A stretch of DNA of 64,000 nucleotides from Bacillus sp. HSf4 (GTDB lineage Bacteria; Bacillota; Bacilli; Bacillales; Bacillaceae): the NCBI RefSeq assembly GCF_029537375.1, contig NZ_CP120679.1:3453501-3517500 (forward strand), given 5' to 3'. This document shows positions 47,005 through 56,667 of this stretch, one piece after another (within the stretch, counting starts at the first letter, position 1; every line of letters begins with the position of its first letter). The notes beneath the pieces were generated by a model, which did not search any database, was not told the DNA's origin, and saw only the letters and a program-made list of their open reading frames with translations. Made by a program: the position numbers and the translations under genes.

Positions 47005-48022
47005 TTGTGATCACCTCTGCTTCTACCTGCCGGCTCTTGATGAATTCGACCGCTTTATTGACCTCATCCAAATCGCCGTCAACATGGATGAACAGCGAAC
47101 CGTAAGCACCATCCTGCGTCTGCGAAATTTTCCCTTGCAGAATGTTGACTTCAACATCAAATGTTCGGATGATCTGCGTCATCAGCGGCGTTTCGGCTGC
47201 TTCGCCGACAAATGTAAGCTTAATCGTCCGCCCGGTTTTCGTTTCTTCAAGGAAATGCTTCAAAGTTTCCTTCGTTTCTTCCGGTTCGGTCACCTGCTGG
47301 ACAAAGCGCTTGGTCATGTCTTCCTTCGGCTTTCTGAAGACGTCCAATACGTCGCCTTCTTCAACAACTCTGCCGTTTTCCATGACAGCGACTCTGTGAC
47401 AGATTTTCCGGATGACATGCATTTCATGTGTGATCAGGACAATCGTCAACCCGAGCCGTTCATTGATATCAGACAGAAGACCCAGGATCGAGTCAGTCGT
47501 CTGCGGATCAAGCGCTGAAGTCGCTTCATCACAAAGGAGAACTTTCGGATTGTTTGCGAGCGCCCTTGCGATCCCGACGCGCTGCTTCTGTCCGCCGCTC
47601 AGCTGTGAAGGATAGGCGTTTTCCTTCCCTTCAAGGCCGACGAGCTTGATCAGTTCAGCGACTCTTTTCTGCCGTTTTGCTTTGCTGACGCCGGCGATCT
47701 CCAACGGAAACGCAATATTGTCGCGCACCGTTCTTGACCATAAAAGGTTGAAGTGCTGAAAGATCATGCTGATTTCTTTTCGCGCATCTCTCAGCTTTTT
47801 CCCTTTAATTTCGCTAATCGTTCTGCCCGCTACTTCAACTGTGCCTGAAGTGGGCTGTTCTAGTCCGTTCAAGAGACGGATCAAGGAGCTTTTACCGGCT
47901 CCGCTATATCCAATAATTCCGAAGATTTCACCTTTTTTGATCGAAAGGGTGACATCCTGGACGGCATTGACATCTCCATGCTTTGACTGATAAACCTTTG
48001 AAACACCTTGAAGATTTATCAA
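46997..48022 (-). CDS. metN: Methionine ABC transporter ATPase MetN
   Basis: 341 residues from TTG 48022 (LINLQGVSKVYQSKHG), chosen because AGGTGG lies just upstream and the length equals B. subtilis MetN. Walker A GYSGAGKSSLIRL, signature QLSGGQKQRVGIARAL, Walker B LLCDEATSALD. The C-terminal NIL domain (about residues 260-341), which senses methionine and inhibits transport, is present. First gene behind the SAM-I riboswitch. Confidence 0.96.
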   Translation of the reverse strand: MINLQGVSKVYQSKHGDVNAVQDVTLSIKKGEIFGIIGYSGAGKSSLIRLLNGLEQPTSGTVEVAGRTISEIKGKKLRDARKEISMIFQHFNLLWSRTVRDNIAFPLEIAGVSKAKRQKRVAELIKLVGLEGKENAYPSQLSGGQKQRVGIARALANNPKVLLCDEATSALDPQTTDSILGLLSDINERLGLTIVLITHEMHVIRKICHRVAVMENGRVVEEGDVLDVFRKPKEDMTKRFVQQVTEPEETKETLKHFLEETKTGRTIKLTFVGEAAETPLMTQIIRTFDVEVNILQGKISQTQDGAYGSLFIHVDGDLDEVNKAVEFIKSRQVEAEVITSV

Positions 48023-48072
48023 AGCCACCACCTGCTTTCTTGCTCTATTCTTTGAGGTCCAATCATATTATG

Positions 48073-48236
48073 AAAAAAAGCCTTTCTGCACACATGAGCA
48101 GAAAGGCTTTGAAAGCTTGGGCCTTTCTCTCATCTTTCAAAGCTTAACGCTTCGTGTGAATTGGCACCATTTCAACATCTGTTGATGGTTGCCGGGTTTC
48201 ATAGGGCACTTCCCTCCACCTCTCTGGATAAGAGAA
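48073..48236 (-). promoter_or_regulatory. SAM-I (S-box) riboswitch controlling metNPQ
   Basis: On the minus strand the canonical S-box elements appear in order: CTTATCCAGAGAGGTGGAGG, CCCTATGAAACCCGGCAACC, GGTGCCAATT and GATGAGAG closing helix P1 (aptamer about 48127-48234). A strong terminator follows (AAAGCCTTTCTGC / GCAGAAAGGCTTT then T-run, 48073-48108), with an overlapping antiterminator AGCTTTGAAAG repeated as AAGCTTTCAAAG. High SAM should stop transcription before metN. Confidence 0.96.
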
Positions 48237-48280
48237 ACATATATTTATTTTTTGATTATTATGATCGGAATTCTTACAGT

Positions 48281-48309
48281 AGAATATCATGCAAAAAAAT
48301 AGTTGTCAA
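48281..48309 (-). promoter_or_regulatory. Sigma-A promoter of the metNPQ operon
   Basis: TTGACA (48304-48309) and TATTCT (48281-48286) on the minus strand, 17 bases apart, about 45 bases ahead of the riboswitch aptamer. Confidence 0.75.
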
Positions 48310-48436
48310 CTACTTTTCGTAAGACAAACGGCCTATCCGATCTGATGAACAGATAAAAGAGGCGTGCTGAACGTCCGCCTCCCCCCTTGTCTGCCTTAAC
48401 ACGGTGAAAGTGTCTAATTTTCAACATTTGGAAAGT

Positions 48437-48811
48437 TTATAATTGAAGGTCGCTGTTTTTGAAGAAACCGTCTGTCAGCCATAAAATCGCTTCGAGCTTC
48501 AATAAAGCTCTGAAGGAGCCTTTAACCTTGACGGTGCCGCGCTGTACGAGCTGCTGCAGGGAAATATCTCCATGAAGAAGGTCGATAATCTCGCTTTGCT
48601 CTCCAAAAAAAGTCAAGTGAGCTTTTTCCACAGGAGTAGATTTTTCCATTTCCCCCTGTTCGTTGATCGCTAACGTAAAAGCTTCTTTTTCTCCTTGAAA
48701 TGTAATCAGCAAAGCTGTTGTGGATAATAGAGGTTTTAAAAAAAGAGACCGATCCTCTCTTTCTATCAATCCTGTTTTCTCCAACTGTATAACCTCCTGT
48801 AAATTGGTCAT
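48437..48811 (-). CDS. yusD: SCP2-type sterol-carrier-like protein YusD
   Basis: 124 residues. Single SCP2-like lipid-binding domain (KAHLTFFGEQSEIIDLLHGD then RGTVKVKGSFRALLKLEAIL). Function unknown, cytoplasmic. Start ATG 48811 follows AGGAGGT. It sits between the met riboswitch and the yusE-yusF-yusG genes. Confidence 0.82.
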   Translation of the reverse strand: MTNLQEVIQLEKTGLIEREDRSLFLKPLLSTTALLITFQGEKEAFTLAINEQGEMEKSTPVEKAHLTFFGEQSEIIDLLHGDISLQQLVQRGTVKVKGSFRALLKLEAILWLTDGFFKNSDLQL

Positions 48812-48904
48812 ACTTACAGATTCTCTGTATACAGCGGGAGTCCTTTATGAATTGCTCGACAAGTTTTTGCGGGTTATTTCCCGAGAAATATGTCAAAAAT
48901 ACCC

Positions 48905-49213
48905 TTAATCAACAGCATTTTGTTTAATTGTCTCATATAAATAGGAAACGGAATGAAACGCATACCCTTTTTTGACGATCCGTCCGTTTTGATAAAGAAT
49001 AAAACACGGCACACTTTCAATCTCATGCTGTTTGGCGAATGACGGGGAATAATTGAGATTGTTTTTATAGAAAGGGATGTCGGCGAGCATTTCGTCAACA
49101 ACCTCCAGCATTTTTCCAGCCAGCTGGCACGTTCCGCAAAACGGCGTGTATAAATAGAGGACACATGTCTTCTGCTCAAGCTGTTTTAATTCTTGTTCCT
49201 GAAGTTCCTGCAT
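48905..49213 (-). CDS. yusE: Thioredoxin-like protein YusE
   Basis: 102 residues from ATG 49213 behind GAGGTG. Thioredoxin fold with the redox pair in YTPFCGTCQLAGKMLE (CGTC in place of CGPC) and the cis-proline loop SVPCFILYQNG. Probably a thiol-disulfide oxidoreductase of limited scope. It follows yusF by 17 bases. Confidence 0.87.
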   Translation of the reverse strand: MQELQEQELKQLEQKTCVLYLYTPFCGTCQLAGKMLEVVDEMLADIPFYKNNLNYSPSFAKQHEIESVPCFILYQNGRIVKKGYAFHSVSYLYETIKQNAVD

Positions 49214-49230
49214 AGGTTTTACACACCTCA

Positions 49231-49572
49231 TCATAAAAATTTGCTATGCACTCGTATGTTTGACCGGAACAGGATCTCCGCTACATGGCGGCTCGGGGCT
49301 GCAGCGACTTCTTTATAGACTTTGTCAATGTATAAATGGGACGCTTCGGGCAGTTCCCTTTTGAGCTGCCGGCGCAGCTTTTCCCCGGATTCATCGGCAT
49401 CAACCAGTATGTAAACGTCTTTATCATACAGGTTCTCGGCGAATTCATCGAGCTTTGTCTGGCTGATCGTTCCGTTTGTGCAAATAATGTCAATGGGTTC
49501 TTCAACGACATGTTTGACTTTCAGTTTATCGGACTTTCCTTCGACGATCATGACTTTTTCGTTTTCCGGCAT
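49231..49572 (-). CDS. yusF: Stand-alone Toprim-domain protein YusF
   Basis: 113 residues from ATG 49572, with AAAGGTG upstream. A single Toprim domain, as in small primase/RNase M5-like proteins: the catalytic glutamate lies in VMIVEGKSDK and the metal-binding aspartates in YILVDADESGEKLRRQL. The activity is probably nucleic-acid related, but no target is known. Upstream of yusE in the same transcription unit. Confidence 0.87.
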   Translation of the reverse strand: MPENEKVMIVEGKSDKLKVKHVVEEPIDIICTNGTISQTKLDEFAENLYDKDVYILVDADESGEKLRRQLKRELPEASHLYIDKVYKEVAAAPSRHVAEILFRSNIRVHSKFL

Positions 49573-49640
49573 ATGGATCACCTTTGAGAGAAAAATAGAT
49601 TTTTCATAAAAAAAGGCAGTGAGTATTCACCGCCCGGCCT

Positions 49641-49877
49641 TTAACACCAGCCTTGCTGGTCATCACAGTCCACATATTTTGCATCCGGTTTGCTTATCGT
49701 ATCAGCCATTTTGTAAAATTTTTGATCTTGGAATATATATCCAGATTTCAGCTCGTATTGATCCATACCGGTCATCCGGCCGATCGGTTCGTTTTCATGG
49801 TACAGATGCATGCCGCCGCCTTTAAAATGGCCTTTCACATGCTCTGTAATATCAATACGCTCTTTTTTCAGCGTCAA
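49641..49877 (-). CDS. yusG: YusG family small protein (DUF2553)
   Basis: 78 residues from TTG 49877, placed eight bases after GAGGGGG; a GTG at 49886 abuts the SD and is less likely. Small soluble protein (ERIDITEHVKGHFKGGGMHL) ending in a Cys-containing tail (VDCDDQQGWC). Function unknown. Conserved beside gcvH in Bacillus. Confidence 0.75.
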   Translation of the reverse strand: MTLKKERIDITEHVKGHFKGGGMHLYHENEPIGRMTGMDQYELKSGYIFQDQKFYKMADTISKPDAKYVDCDDQQGWC

Positions 49878-49935
49878 TTTGGACACCCCCTCTATGCTAT
49901 AGCGTGTCCAAATGAGAGGCTGCTATCCTAAAGTT

Positions 49936-50319
49936 TTAGTCTTCTTTGATCATTTCATCATATTGTTCGGCAGTCATCAAGCTGTCGATTTCTGATGCGT
50001 CAGACGGTTCAACGACGATCATCCACGCTTTTTCATACGGTGATTCATTGACAAACTCAGGGCTGTCTTCGAGTTCCCCATTCACTTCAACCACTTTCCC
50101 GTTGATCGGGGCGTACAATTCTGAAACGGTTTTAACAGATTCAACGCTTCCAAATGGCTCGTCCGCTTTGATTTCGTCTCCGACTTCCGGCAGCTCGACA
50201 AAAACGATGTCCCCCAGCTCAGATTGCGCAAAATCAGTAATTCCGATTCTGACTTTGCCGTCTTCGGTTTTGACCCACTCGTGTTCTTCAGAATAACGCA
50301 GTTCTTTTGGTGTGCTCAT
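49936..50319 (-). CDS. gcvH: Glycine cleavage system H protein
   Basis: 127 residues. Lipoyl-carrying shuttle of glycine cleavage, and in Bacillus also the entry point from which lipoyl groups are passed to other complexes. The lipoylated lysine is in [17 protein letters not shown]. Followed by an [14 protein letters not shown] segment typical of the family. Own short promoter region before it. Functionally linked to lipA in this window. Confidence 0.97.
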   Translation of the reverse strand: MSTPKELRYSEEHEWVKTEDGKVRIGITDFAQSELGDIVFVELPEVGDEIKADEPFGSVESVKTVSELYAPINGKVVEVNGELEDSPEFVNESPYEKAWMIVVEPSDASEIDSLMTAEQYDEMIKED

Positions 50320-50380
50320 GGCTACCCCTCCATAAAGTGTTTTAAATCGTCCTACATTGAAGATATCACATCTTGATGCA

Positions 50381-50737
50381 TTATAACCAGTATGTCTTAA
50401 ACTGATCTTCCTTAAAACCGACTGTTACCTTCCGGCCGTCTGTCGTAATCGGACGTTTGATCAGCATCCCGTCGGAAGCAAGCAATTCAAGCTGCTCATC
50501 CTCAGACATGTTTTGCAGCTTGTCTTTCAAGCCGAGTTCCCGGTATTTTTGACCGCTTGTGTTGAAAAACTTTTTCAATTCAAGTCCGCTTTTTTCATAA
50601 AGCTCTTTCAGCTTTTCCTTGCTTGGCGGATGTTCTGCGATATGTATCCCATTGATTTCTTTGCCGTGATCTTCGAGCCACTTTTTCGCTTTTCGGCATG
50701 TCCCGCATTTCGGGTACCAATAAAAATCTAAAGCCAT
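50381..50737 (-). CDS. yusI: ArsC/Spx-family protein YusI
   Basis: 118 residues, arsenate-reductase-like thioredoxin fold of the Spx/MgsR type. CxxC at the N terminus ([18 protein letters not shown]) and the conserved [10 protein letters not shown]. Members act as reductases or transcription cofactors; YusI's role is unknown. Located next to gcvH as in B. subtilis. Confidence 0.88.
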   Translation of the reverse strand: MALDFYWYPKCGTCRKAKKWLEDHGKEINGIHIAEHPPSKEKLKELYEKSGLELKKFFNTSGQKYRELGLKDKLQNMSEDEQLELLASDGMLIKRPITTDGRKVTVGFKEDQFKTYWL

Positions 50738-50828
50738 GCACTCACCCCTCTCGATTTATCCGAGGTTATTTTAACACAGATCTTTTTAAAAGCCCAAACC
50801 GTTGTTTGCAGTCCTTTGTTCAGCTTAG

Positions 50829-50857
50829 AAGCCCCGCTCGAAAAGAACGGGGCTTTT
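50829..50857. terminator. Hairpin after fadE
   Basis: AAGCCCCG / CGGGGCTT stem with an 11-base loop, five bases past the fadE stop. The following tract on the minus strand is only moderately T-rich. Confidence 0.6.
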
Positions 50858-50861
50858 GGAT

Positions 50862-52646
50862 TTACACAATAAATTTTTCCGCTTCGAAGACGGCCTTGGC
50901 GGCTTCGCGTTTTTTCTCAATGACATTGACAGGTGTAAAGCGTGTCAGCTTGCGGAGGGCGGAGAGCATCATCCGCAGCGAATCGCCGGATTCCATGGCG
51001 ATTAATGATTCCTTGGCATGGCTTTCAATCTCCTGAAACGCTTCCTGTGTGAAAATTTGCGTGTAGAGGATTTTCTGGGCATTTTTTTCTTCGCCGAGCG
51101 CCGTGATGGCTTTTTCTGTTCGCAAAACGGCTGACTCCATCGCGTAAACCTGGCTGACGATGTCAGCGATATTCACGAGAATCTCCTGTTCGCGATCGAT
51201 CGCTTTTCCATATTTTTGTGCAGCAAGCCCTGCGATCATCAGCGCGATCTTTTTGGCGTTTTGCAGCAGATACTTTTCCTGTTCGAGGACGCCGTCTCCC
51301 GGTTCTTCAGGCATAAGCATCATCAGCTCTTCCTGAAGGGCTTTGGCTTTTTCAAAGAGCGGCAGTTCCCCTTTCATGGCTTTTTTCAAATAGGTGCCCG
51401 GGACGATGAGGCGGTTGATTTCATTTGTTCCTTCAAAGATCCGGTTAATCCGCGAATCGCGGTAGGCCCGTTCCACTTCGTATTCCTGCATGAAGCCGTA
51501 GCCGCCGTGGATCTGCACGCCTTCATCAACGATATAGTCGAGTGTTTCCGATCCAAAAACTTTATTTAACGAACATTCGATGGCATATTCGGCAATCGAT
51601 TTGGCCACCTGGCGCCCGTCTTTTTGATCTTCTTCGCTCAATGTGCCCATTTTGTCTTCAAAAAGCCCGACGGTCCGGTAAACAGAGCTTTCCATCGCAT
51701 ACAGTTTGGCTGACATATTGGCGATTTTTTCACCGATCAGGCTGAATTTGGAAAGCGGTGTTTTAAATTGCTGACGCTGGTTGGCGTATGCAGCTGACAG
51801 CTCTATCACCCGCTTAGATGCGCCGATCGTTCCGACGGCCAGCTTATAGCGGCCGATATTTAAAATATTGAAGGCGATGACATGCCCTTTGCCCGCTTCA
51901 CCTAAAAGATTTTCCTTCGGCACCTGCACCTGATCTAAAATAAGCGTGCGGGTCGATGAGCCTTTGATCCCCATTTTTTTCTCTTCCGGCCCTGTTGACA
52001 CACCCGGATAGTCCTTTTCAACAATGAAAGCGGAAAAATGTTCGCCGTCAATTTTCGCATATACGATAAAGACATCAGCAAAGGCCGAGTTTGTAATCCA
52101 CTGTTTTTCGCCGTTTAAAATATAGTGTGTCCCCGCTTCATTCAGGACGGCTGTTGTTTTCGCCCCGAGCGCATCGGACCCTGATCCCGGCTCTGTCAAT
52201 GCATATGCGGCAAATTTCTCGCCTGTAGCGAGCGACGGCAGATACTTTTGCTTTTGCTCCTCTGTTCCGAAAAACACGATCGGCAGTGTTCCGATCCCGA
52301 CATGGGCGCCGTATGATAAGGAAAAACTGCCCGCTCTCGAGAATTTTTCGGTGATTAACGCCGAGCTGATTTTATCAAGACCCAGCCCGCCGAACGCCTC
52401 CGGGACATCAGCGCCGAGGAGGCCGAGTTCCCCGGCTTTTTTCAACAACCTGACCGAGTGGTCGAAATGATGTTCCTCAATCTCGTCAACAAAAGGCAGC
52501 ACATCACCGATAATGTAGTCTTCCGTCGTTTTGGCGATCATTTTATGTTCATCTGTGAAATCCTCCGGTGTGAACATCTGATCCGCTGTCACTTCTTCTA
52601 TCAGAAAGGCGCCGCCTTTTTTCATATGGTCTTTTGTTTGCTCCAT
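50862..52646 (-). CDS. fadE: Acyl-CoA dehydrogenase FadE
   Basis: 594 residues, long-form acyl-CoA dehydrogenase with a C-terminal extension of about 190 residues beyond the 380-residue core, as in B. subtilis FadE (YusJ). FAD-dependent first step of fatty-acid beta-oxidation. Motifs are [34 protein letters not shown] and [20 protein letters not shown] with EGTNEINR. Last gene of fadN-fadA-fadE. Confidence 0.96.
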   Translation of the reverse strand: MEQTKDHMKKGGAFLIEEVTADQMFTPEDFTDEHKMIAKTTEDYIIGDVLPFVDEIEEHHFDHSVRLLKKAGELGLLGADVPEAFGGLGLDKISSALITEKFSRAGSFSLSYGAHVGIGTLPIVFFGTEEQKQKYLPSLATGEKFAAYALTEPGSGSDALGAKTTAVLNEAGTHYILNGEKQWITNSAFADVFIVYAKIDGEHFSAFIVEKDYPGVSTGPEEKKMGIKGSSTRTLILDQVQVPKENLLGEAGKGHVIAFNILNIGRYKLAVGTIGASKRVIELSAAYANQRQQFKTPLSKFSLIGEKIANMSAKLYAMESSVYRTVGLFEDKMGTLSEEDQKDGRQVAKSIAEYAIECSLNKVFGSETLDYIVDEGVQIHGGYGFMQEYEVERAYRDSRINRIFEGTNEINRLIVPGTYLKKAMKGELPLFEKAKALQEELMMLMPEEPGDGVLEQEKYLLQNAKKIALMIAGLAAQKYGKAIDREQEILVNIADIVSQVYAMESAVLRTEKAITALGEEKNAQKILYTQIFTQEAFQEIESHAKESLIAMESGDSLRMMLSALRKLTRFTPVNVIEKKREAAKAVFEAEKFIV

Positions 52647-52665
52647 GATCCCATCCCCTTTGTTT

Positions 52666-53841
52666 TTAAACTAACTCGAATACTCCTGCAGCCCCCATGC
52701 CGCCGCCGATGCACATCGTCACAACGCCGAACTGCTCGTTTCGCCGCCGCATTTCGTGTATCAGCGTCAAGGTCAGCTTTGTTCCCGTACAGCCGAGCGG
52801 ATGCCCGAGCGCGATCGCTCCTCCGTTGACATTGACTTTTTCTTCATCGATGCCGAGCGATCTGATGACTTGAATCGCCTGTGAGGCGAACGCTTCATTT
52901 AATTCGAATAAACCGATGTCCGACAGATCCAGCCCGGCCATCTTCAGCGCCCTCGGCACTGCTTCAACAGGGCCGATGCCCATGACTTCCGGCGGAACAC
53001 CGCCGACCGCAAAGGAGCGGAACTTTGCCAGCGGAGCGAGTCCGAGCGCATCCGCTTTTTCCCTGTCCATGATCATGACCGCCGCGGCACCGTCGCTCGT
53101 TTGCGACGAATTTCCGGCGGTGACCGATCCGTTTGCGGAAAACGCCGGTTTCAAAGTGGAGAGGACTTCTTTTGTGGTCCCCGCTCGAACGCCTTCATCA
53201 CATGCGAAATTAAACGTCTGTTCCTGCAATTGATGGTTTTCATCCACTTCCCTGACGGTGACCTCTACAGGGACGATTTCATCGGCAAATTTGCCTTCGG
53301 CAATCGCCTTGGCTGCATTTTGATGACTGCGGACAGCGAAGGCATCCTGATCTTCCCTTGAAACACCGTACTTAACAGCGACCTGTTCGGCCGTGTGGCC
53401 CATCCCCATATAATATTCGGGAGCCGTTTCCGCCAGCGCCGCATTCGGTCTGACGATATGCCCCATCATCGGGACGATGCTCATCGATTCAGCTCCTCCG
53501 GCAATGATCGTATCCGCCGCACCAAGCATAATTTTCTCGGCGCCGTATGCAATCGACTGAAGGCCTGATGAACAGTATCTGTTGATCGTCACGGCCGGAA
53601 CCGTGTGGGGGAGACCGGCAAGCGCGCCGATGTTCCGGGCCATGTTCAAGCCTTGTTCGGCTTCCGGTGTGGCGCAGCCGATGATCAAATCATCGATATT
53701 GCCTTCGTAGCCGCCCGCTCTTTTCAATGTTTCTTTCACTGCACACGCGCCCAGGTCATCAGGGCGGACCGTCCGCAATGAGCCTTTTTTTGCTTTTCCG
53801 ACCGGGGTTCTCGCACCCGACACTATGACTGCCTCTTTCAT
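52666..53841 (-). CDS. fadA: 3-ketoacyl-CoA thiolase FadA
   Basis: 391 residues. Last step of the beta-oxidation cycle, cleaving 3-ketoacyl-CoA with CoA to acetyl-CoA. The nucleophilic cysteine is in INRYCSSGLQSIAYG, the His in NEAFASQA with GGAIALGHPLGCTGTK, and the second Cys in VVTMCIGGGMGAAGVFE. Start behind TTAGGAGGG. Between fadN (11 bases upstream) and fadE. Confidence 0.97.
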   Translation of the reverse strand: MKEAVIVSGARTPVGKAKKGSLRTVRPDDLGACAVKETLKRAGGYEGNIDDLIIGCATPEAEQGLNMARNIGALAGLPHTVPAVTINRYCSSGLQSIAYGAEKIMLGAADTIIAGGAESMSIVPMMGHIVRPNAALAETAPEYYMGMGHTAEQVAVKYGVSREDQDAFAVRSHQNAAKAIAEGKFADEIVPVEVTVREVDENHQLQEQTFNFACDEGVRAGTTKEVLSTLKPAFSANGSVTAGNSSQTSDGAAAVMIMDREKADALGLAPLAKFRSFAVGGVPPEVMGIGPVEAVPRALKMAGLDLSDIGLFELNEAFASQAIQVIRSLGIDEEKVNVNGGAIALGHPLGCTGTKLTLTLIHEMRRRNEQFGVVTMCIGGGMGAAGVFELV

Positions 53842-53852
53842 GTTTTTCCCTC

Positions 53853-56243
53853 CTAATTACGCAAAGGTTTGCCTTTGACAAGCATATGCTGCATTCTCGC
53901 CTGGGATTTTGGTTCACTGACAAGGCTCAGAAAAGCTTCCCTTTCCAAATTGAGCAGATATTCCTCCGTTACTTCTGCGCCGTATGCGACCCTGCCGCCG
54001 GCAATGACAAACGCCAGCTTTTTCGCGATTTTCAGATCATGTTCAGAAATGGCGCCGGACAATTTCAACGCTTCGGCCCCGAGAAGGAGCGCCGCATAGC
54101 CGGTTTCGCCGACAACCGGAACCTTTTCTTTCACCGGCGGGCGGTAGCCGTTTTCATGAAGCGTCAACACGAGCGATTTGGCATCATACAACAGATGGTC
54201 CTGATTCATGCTGACTTGATCGTGAGCGGTTAATATATTCAATTCCTTCGCTTCATGGGCCGATGTCGATGTTTTTGCAAGGGCAATCGTCTCAAATGTC
54301 TTGTTTGCCGCCTGCTGCAGATCACGCTCGACACCTTCCGGCAGCCCTTTTAAATGATTCAAATAAAGTTCTTTATTACCGCCGCCTCCCGGAATCAGAC
54401 CGACGCCTGTTTCAACAAGGCCCATATAAGCTTCGCTCGAGGCTTGCACACGGGCGGCAGGGAGGCACAGCTCTGTTCCCCCTCCGAGTGTCATGCCGAA
54501 CGGCGCAGCGACGACAGGCTTGGAACTGTATTTCACCTTCATCATCGTCTGCTGGAACTGACGGATGATCATGTCAATTTCCATATAGTTGTCATCCTGG
54601 GCCTCCATCAGCATCATCGCCAGATTGGCGCCGACGCAGAAATTTTTGGCCTGATTGCCGATCACAAGTCCTTTAAAGTTCAGATCGACTTCTTCAAGCG
54701 CATCATTCAGCATTTTGATGATGTCAAAGCCGATCGCATTGCTTTTCGAGTGAAATTCCAGCAGGGCAACATCATCGCCCAAATCAATTAAACTCGCACC
54801 GCTGTTTTTCTTGATGACACCTTTTGTTTCTTTGATTGTTGATAGATGAATATTTTTCTTGTTTTCTTGAAGCGCCCGGTATTCACCGCTTTTGAAACAA
54901 TAGAAAAACGTTTTTCCGTTTTCTTTAAGGTAAAACGTCTCATGCCCTTTTCCGAGCATGTCTTTGATCCAGTCAGGAACCTTCCAGCCGCCGGCTTCAA
55001 GCTTTTCAACCGAAGCCTTTACACCGATGCTGTCCCATATTTCAAACGGTCCTTCCGACCAGCCAAAACCCCATTTCATCGCCTGATCGACGGCGGTGAT
55101 GCTGTCGGCGATTTCCCCTGCCAGTTCCGCGGAATAAACGAGGACAGGCGCAGTCGTATTCCAAAGCAGCTTTCCCGCCCGGTCATCCGAATAAACAAGC
55201 GCTTTCATTCTTGCTCCATAGCCTTTGATCTGCTTGGCTGCTTCAAGCCCCGGGGTTTTTAATTTTTTTCGCTCGCTGTATGTCATCGTCATCGGATCAA
55301 GTTCAAAAATGTCTTTTCCTTCTTTTTTATAAAAGCCTTGTTTTGCTTTACTTCCAATCCAGCGTTTTTCAAGCATCTTCCCGATAAATTCAGGCAGACG
55401 GAAAACGGCTTTTTCATCTCCGTCCACTTGGTCATAGACATTTTTGGCAACATGTGAAAAAGTGTCAAGGCCGACGACATCAAGCGTTCTAAAGGTCGCG
55501 CTTTTCGGGCGTCCGATCAAGGGGCCTGTAATCGAATCGACTTCACCTATCGAATATCCGCCTTTCAGCATTTCCTGAACGGTCACGAGCAGACCGTAAG
55601 TTCCGATGCGGTTGGCAATAAAGTTTGGCGTGTCTTTCGCTTCAACCACCCCTTTGCCGAGCACATCCTCGCCGAATTTTTTCATAAAGGCCAGCACTTC
55701 AGGGTCCGTTTCTTCGATCGGAATGACTTCAAGCAGCTTTAAATAACGGGCCGGATTGAAAAAATGGGTGCCCAAAAAGTTTTTTTTGAAATCAGCTGAT
55801 CTCCCTTCTGCCATTTGTCTGACAGAGATGCCCGACGTGTTGCTGCTGACGATGCTTCCTTTGTTTCTGTACTGATCGACCTTCGCAAACACTTGCTTTT
55901 TGATGTCCAAATTTTCGACTACAACTTCAATGATCCAATCGGCATCCTTTATTTTTTCAAAATCGTCCTCCATGTTCCCTGTGCTGATATAGCTGATGTT
56001 TTTTTTCGATGTCAGCGGAGCCGGCTTTTGTTTCAACAGCTTTTGTACGGCTGACTGTGCGAGCCGGTTGCGGACATCGGGATCCTCGAGTGTGCGGCCT
56101 TTTTTCTTTTCTTCTTCCGTCAGCTCGCGCGGAACCATATCGAGCATCAAAACGGGAATGCCGATATTGGCTAGATGAGCCGCAATGCCAGATCCCATGA
56201 CTCCCGATCCTAAAACAGCGGCTTTACGAATATGCTTGACCAT
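53853..56243 (-). CDS. fadN: 3-hydroxyacyl-CoA dehydrogenase/enoyl-CoA hydratase FadN
   Basis: 796 residues. Bifunctional enzyme: N-terminal NAD-binding dehydrogenase (AVLGSGVMGSGIAAHLANIG at residues 9-28, and NTSGISVRQM), and C-terminal crotonase domain (from about residue 480, with GMTLGGGTELCLPAARVQA and LVETGVGLIPGGGGNKELY). Performs the two middle steps of beta-oxidation. First gene of the fad operon, behind a perfect FadR operator. Confidence 0.97.
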   Translation of the reverse strand: MVKHIRKAAVLGSGVMGSGIAAHLANIGIPVLMLDMVPRELTEEEKKKGRTLEDPDVRNRLAQSAVQKLLKQKPAPLTSKKNISYISTGNMEDDFEKIKDADWIIEVVVENLDIKKQVFAKVDQYRNKGSIVSSNTSGISVRQMAEGRSADFKKNFLGTHFFNPARYLKLLEVIPIEETDPEVLAFMKKFGEDVLGKGVVEAKDTPNFIANRIGTYGLLVTVQEMLKGGYSIGEVDSITGPLIGRPKSATFRTLDVVGLDTFSHVAKNVYDQVDGDEKAVFRLPEFIGKMLEKRWIGSKAKQGFYKKEGKDIFELDPMTMTYSERKKLKTPGLEAAKQIKGYGARMKALVYSDDRAGKLLWNTTAPVLVYSAELAGEIADSITAVDQAMKWGFGWSEGPFEIWDSIGVKASVEKLEAGGWKVPDWIKDMLGKGHETFYLKENGKTFFYCFKSGEYRALQENKKNIHLSTIKETKGVIKKNSGASLIDLGDDVALLEFHSKSNAIGFDIIKMLNDALEEVDLNFKGLVIGNQAKNFCVGANLAMMLMEAQDDNYMEIDMIIRQFQQTMMKVKYSSKPVVAAPFGMTLGGGTELCLPAARVQASSEAYMGLVETGVGLIPGGGGNKELYLNHLKGLPEGVERDLQQAANKTFETIALAKTSTSAHEAKELNILTAHDQVSMNQDHLLYDAKSLVLTLHENGYRPPVKEKVPVVGETGYAALLLGAEALKLSGAISEHDLKIAKKLAFVIAGGRVAYGAEVTEEYLLNLEREAFLSLVSEPKSQARMQHMLVKGKPLRN

Positions 56244-56262
56244 GAATGATCCTCCCCTACTT

Positions 56263-56280
56263 TGAATGAATACTCATTCA
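56263..56280. promoter_or_regulatory. FadR operator of the fadNAE operon
   Basis: TGAATGA-ATAC-TCATTCA, a perfect 7-4-7 palindrome identical to the B. subtilis FadR consensus, 20 bases ahead of the fadN start. FadR represses beta-oxidation until long-chain acyl-CoA binds it. Confidence 0.9.
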
Positions 56281-56458
56281 TTTTTACTCCAAAAAAATAA
56301 ACTCCTGTCTTCTTTCATCTTAAAAGATTTTGGAAATGAGTTCAATAGCCTTGACGCAAATTTCAGAAATTTTTTTATGAGCCTGAAGCGCTTCTCCCTC
56401 ATCTCGCTCTACATGTTTCGCGGCTTTTGGGACAAATTGATATAGAGGAGGTGAAGGC

Positions 56459-56620
56459 ATGGTACGCGAACGAAAAAATCCGTCCTCGGCAGCAGTCAGC
56501 GCTGCAAGTATGAAAGGAAATGCGGGCCCGGACTATAAAAAGGAAGACGCCGGCGGAAAACGGACAAGCCAAAACCAGCAGTACAAAAAGCACAACATGG
56601 GTGGACCTGAACATTATTAA
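56459..56620 (+). CDS. yuzL: YuzL family small protein
   Basis: 53 residues from ATG 56459, behind GAGGAGGTG. Matches the YuzL family, small Gly/Lys/Gln-rich Bacillus proteins (SAASMKGNAGPDYKKEDAGG, KRTSQNQQYKKHN), whose composition resembles minor spore proteins. Function unknown. Its stop at 56618-56620 is about 45 bases before the coat-protein gene. Confidence 0.82.
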   Translation: MVRERKNPSSAAVSAASMKGNAGPDYKKEDAGGKRTSQNQQYKKHNMGGPEHY

Positions 56621-56667
56621 ACAAGAGAAACTTTCCGTGATATCAACGAGAAAAGGAGGCGTTTATC

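Noticed and set aside
48522..48896. 124-codon ORF overlapping yusD in another frame
   Set aside because: No SD and low-complexity shadow composition; yusD in the main frame is a recognisable SCP2-domain protein.
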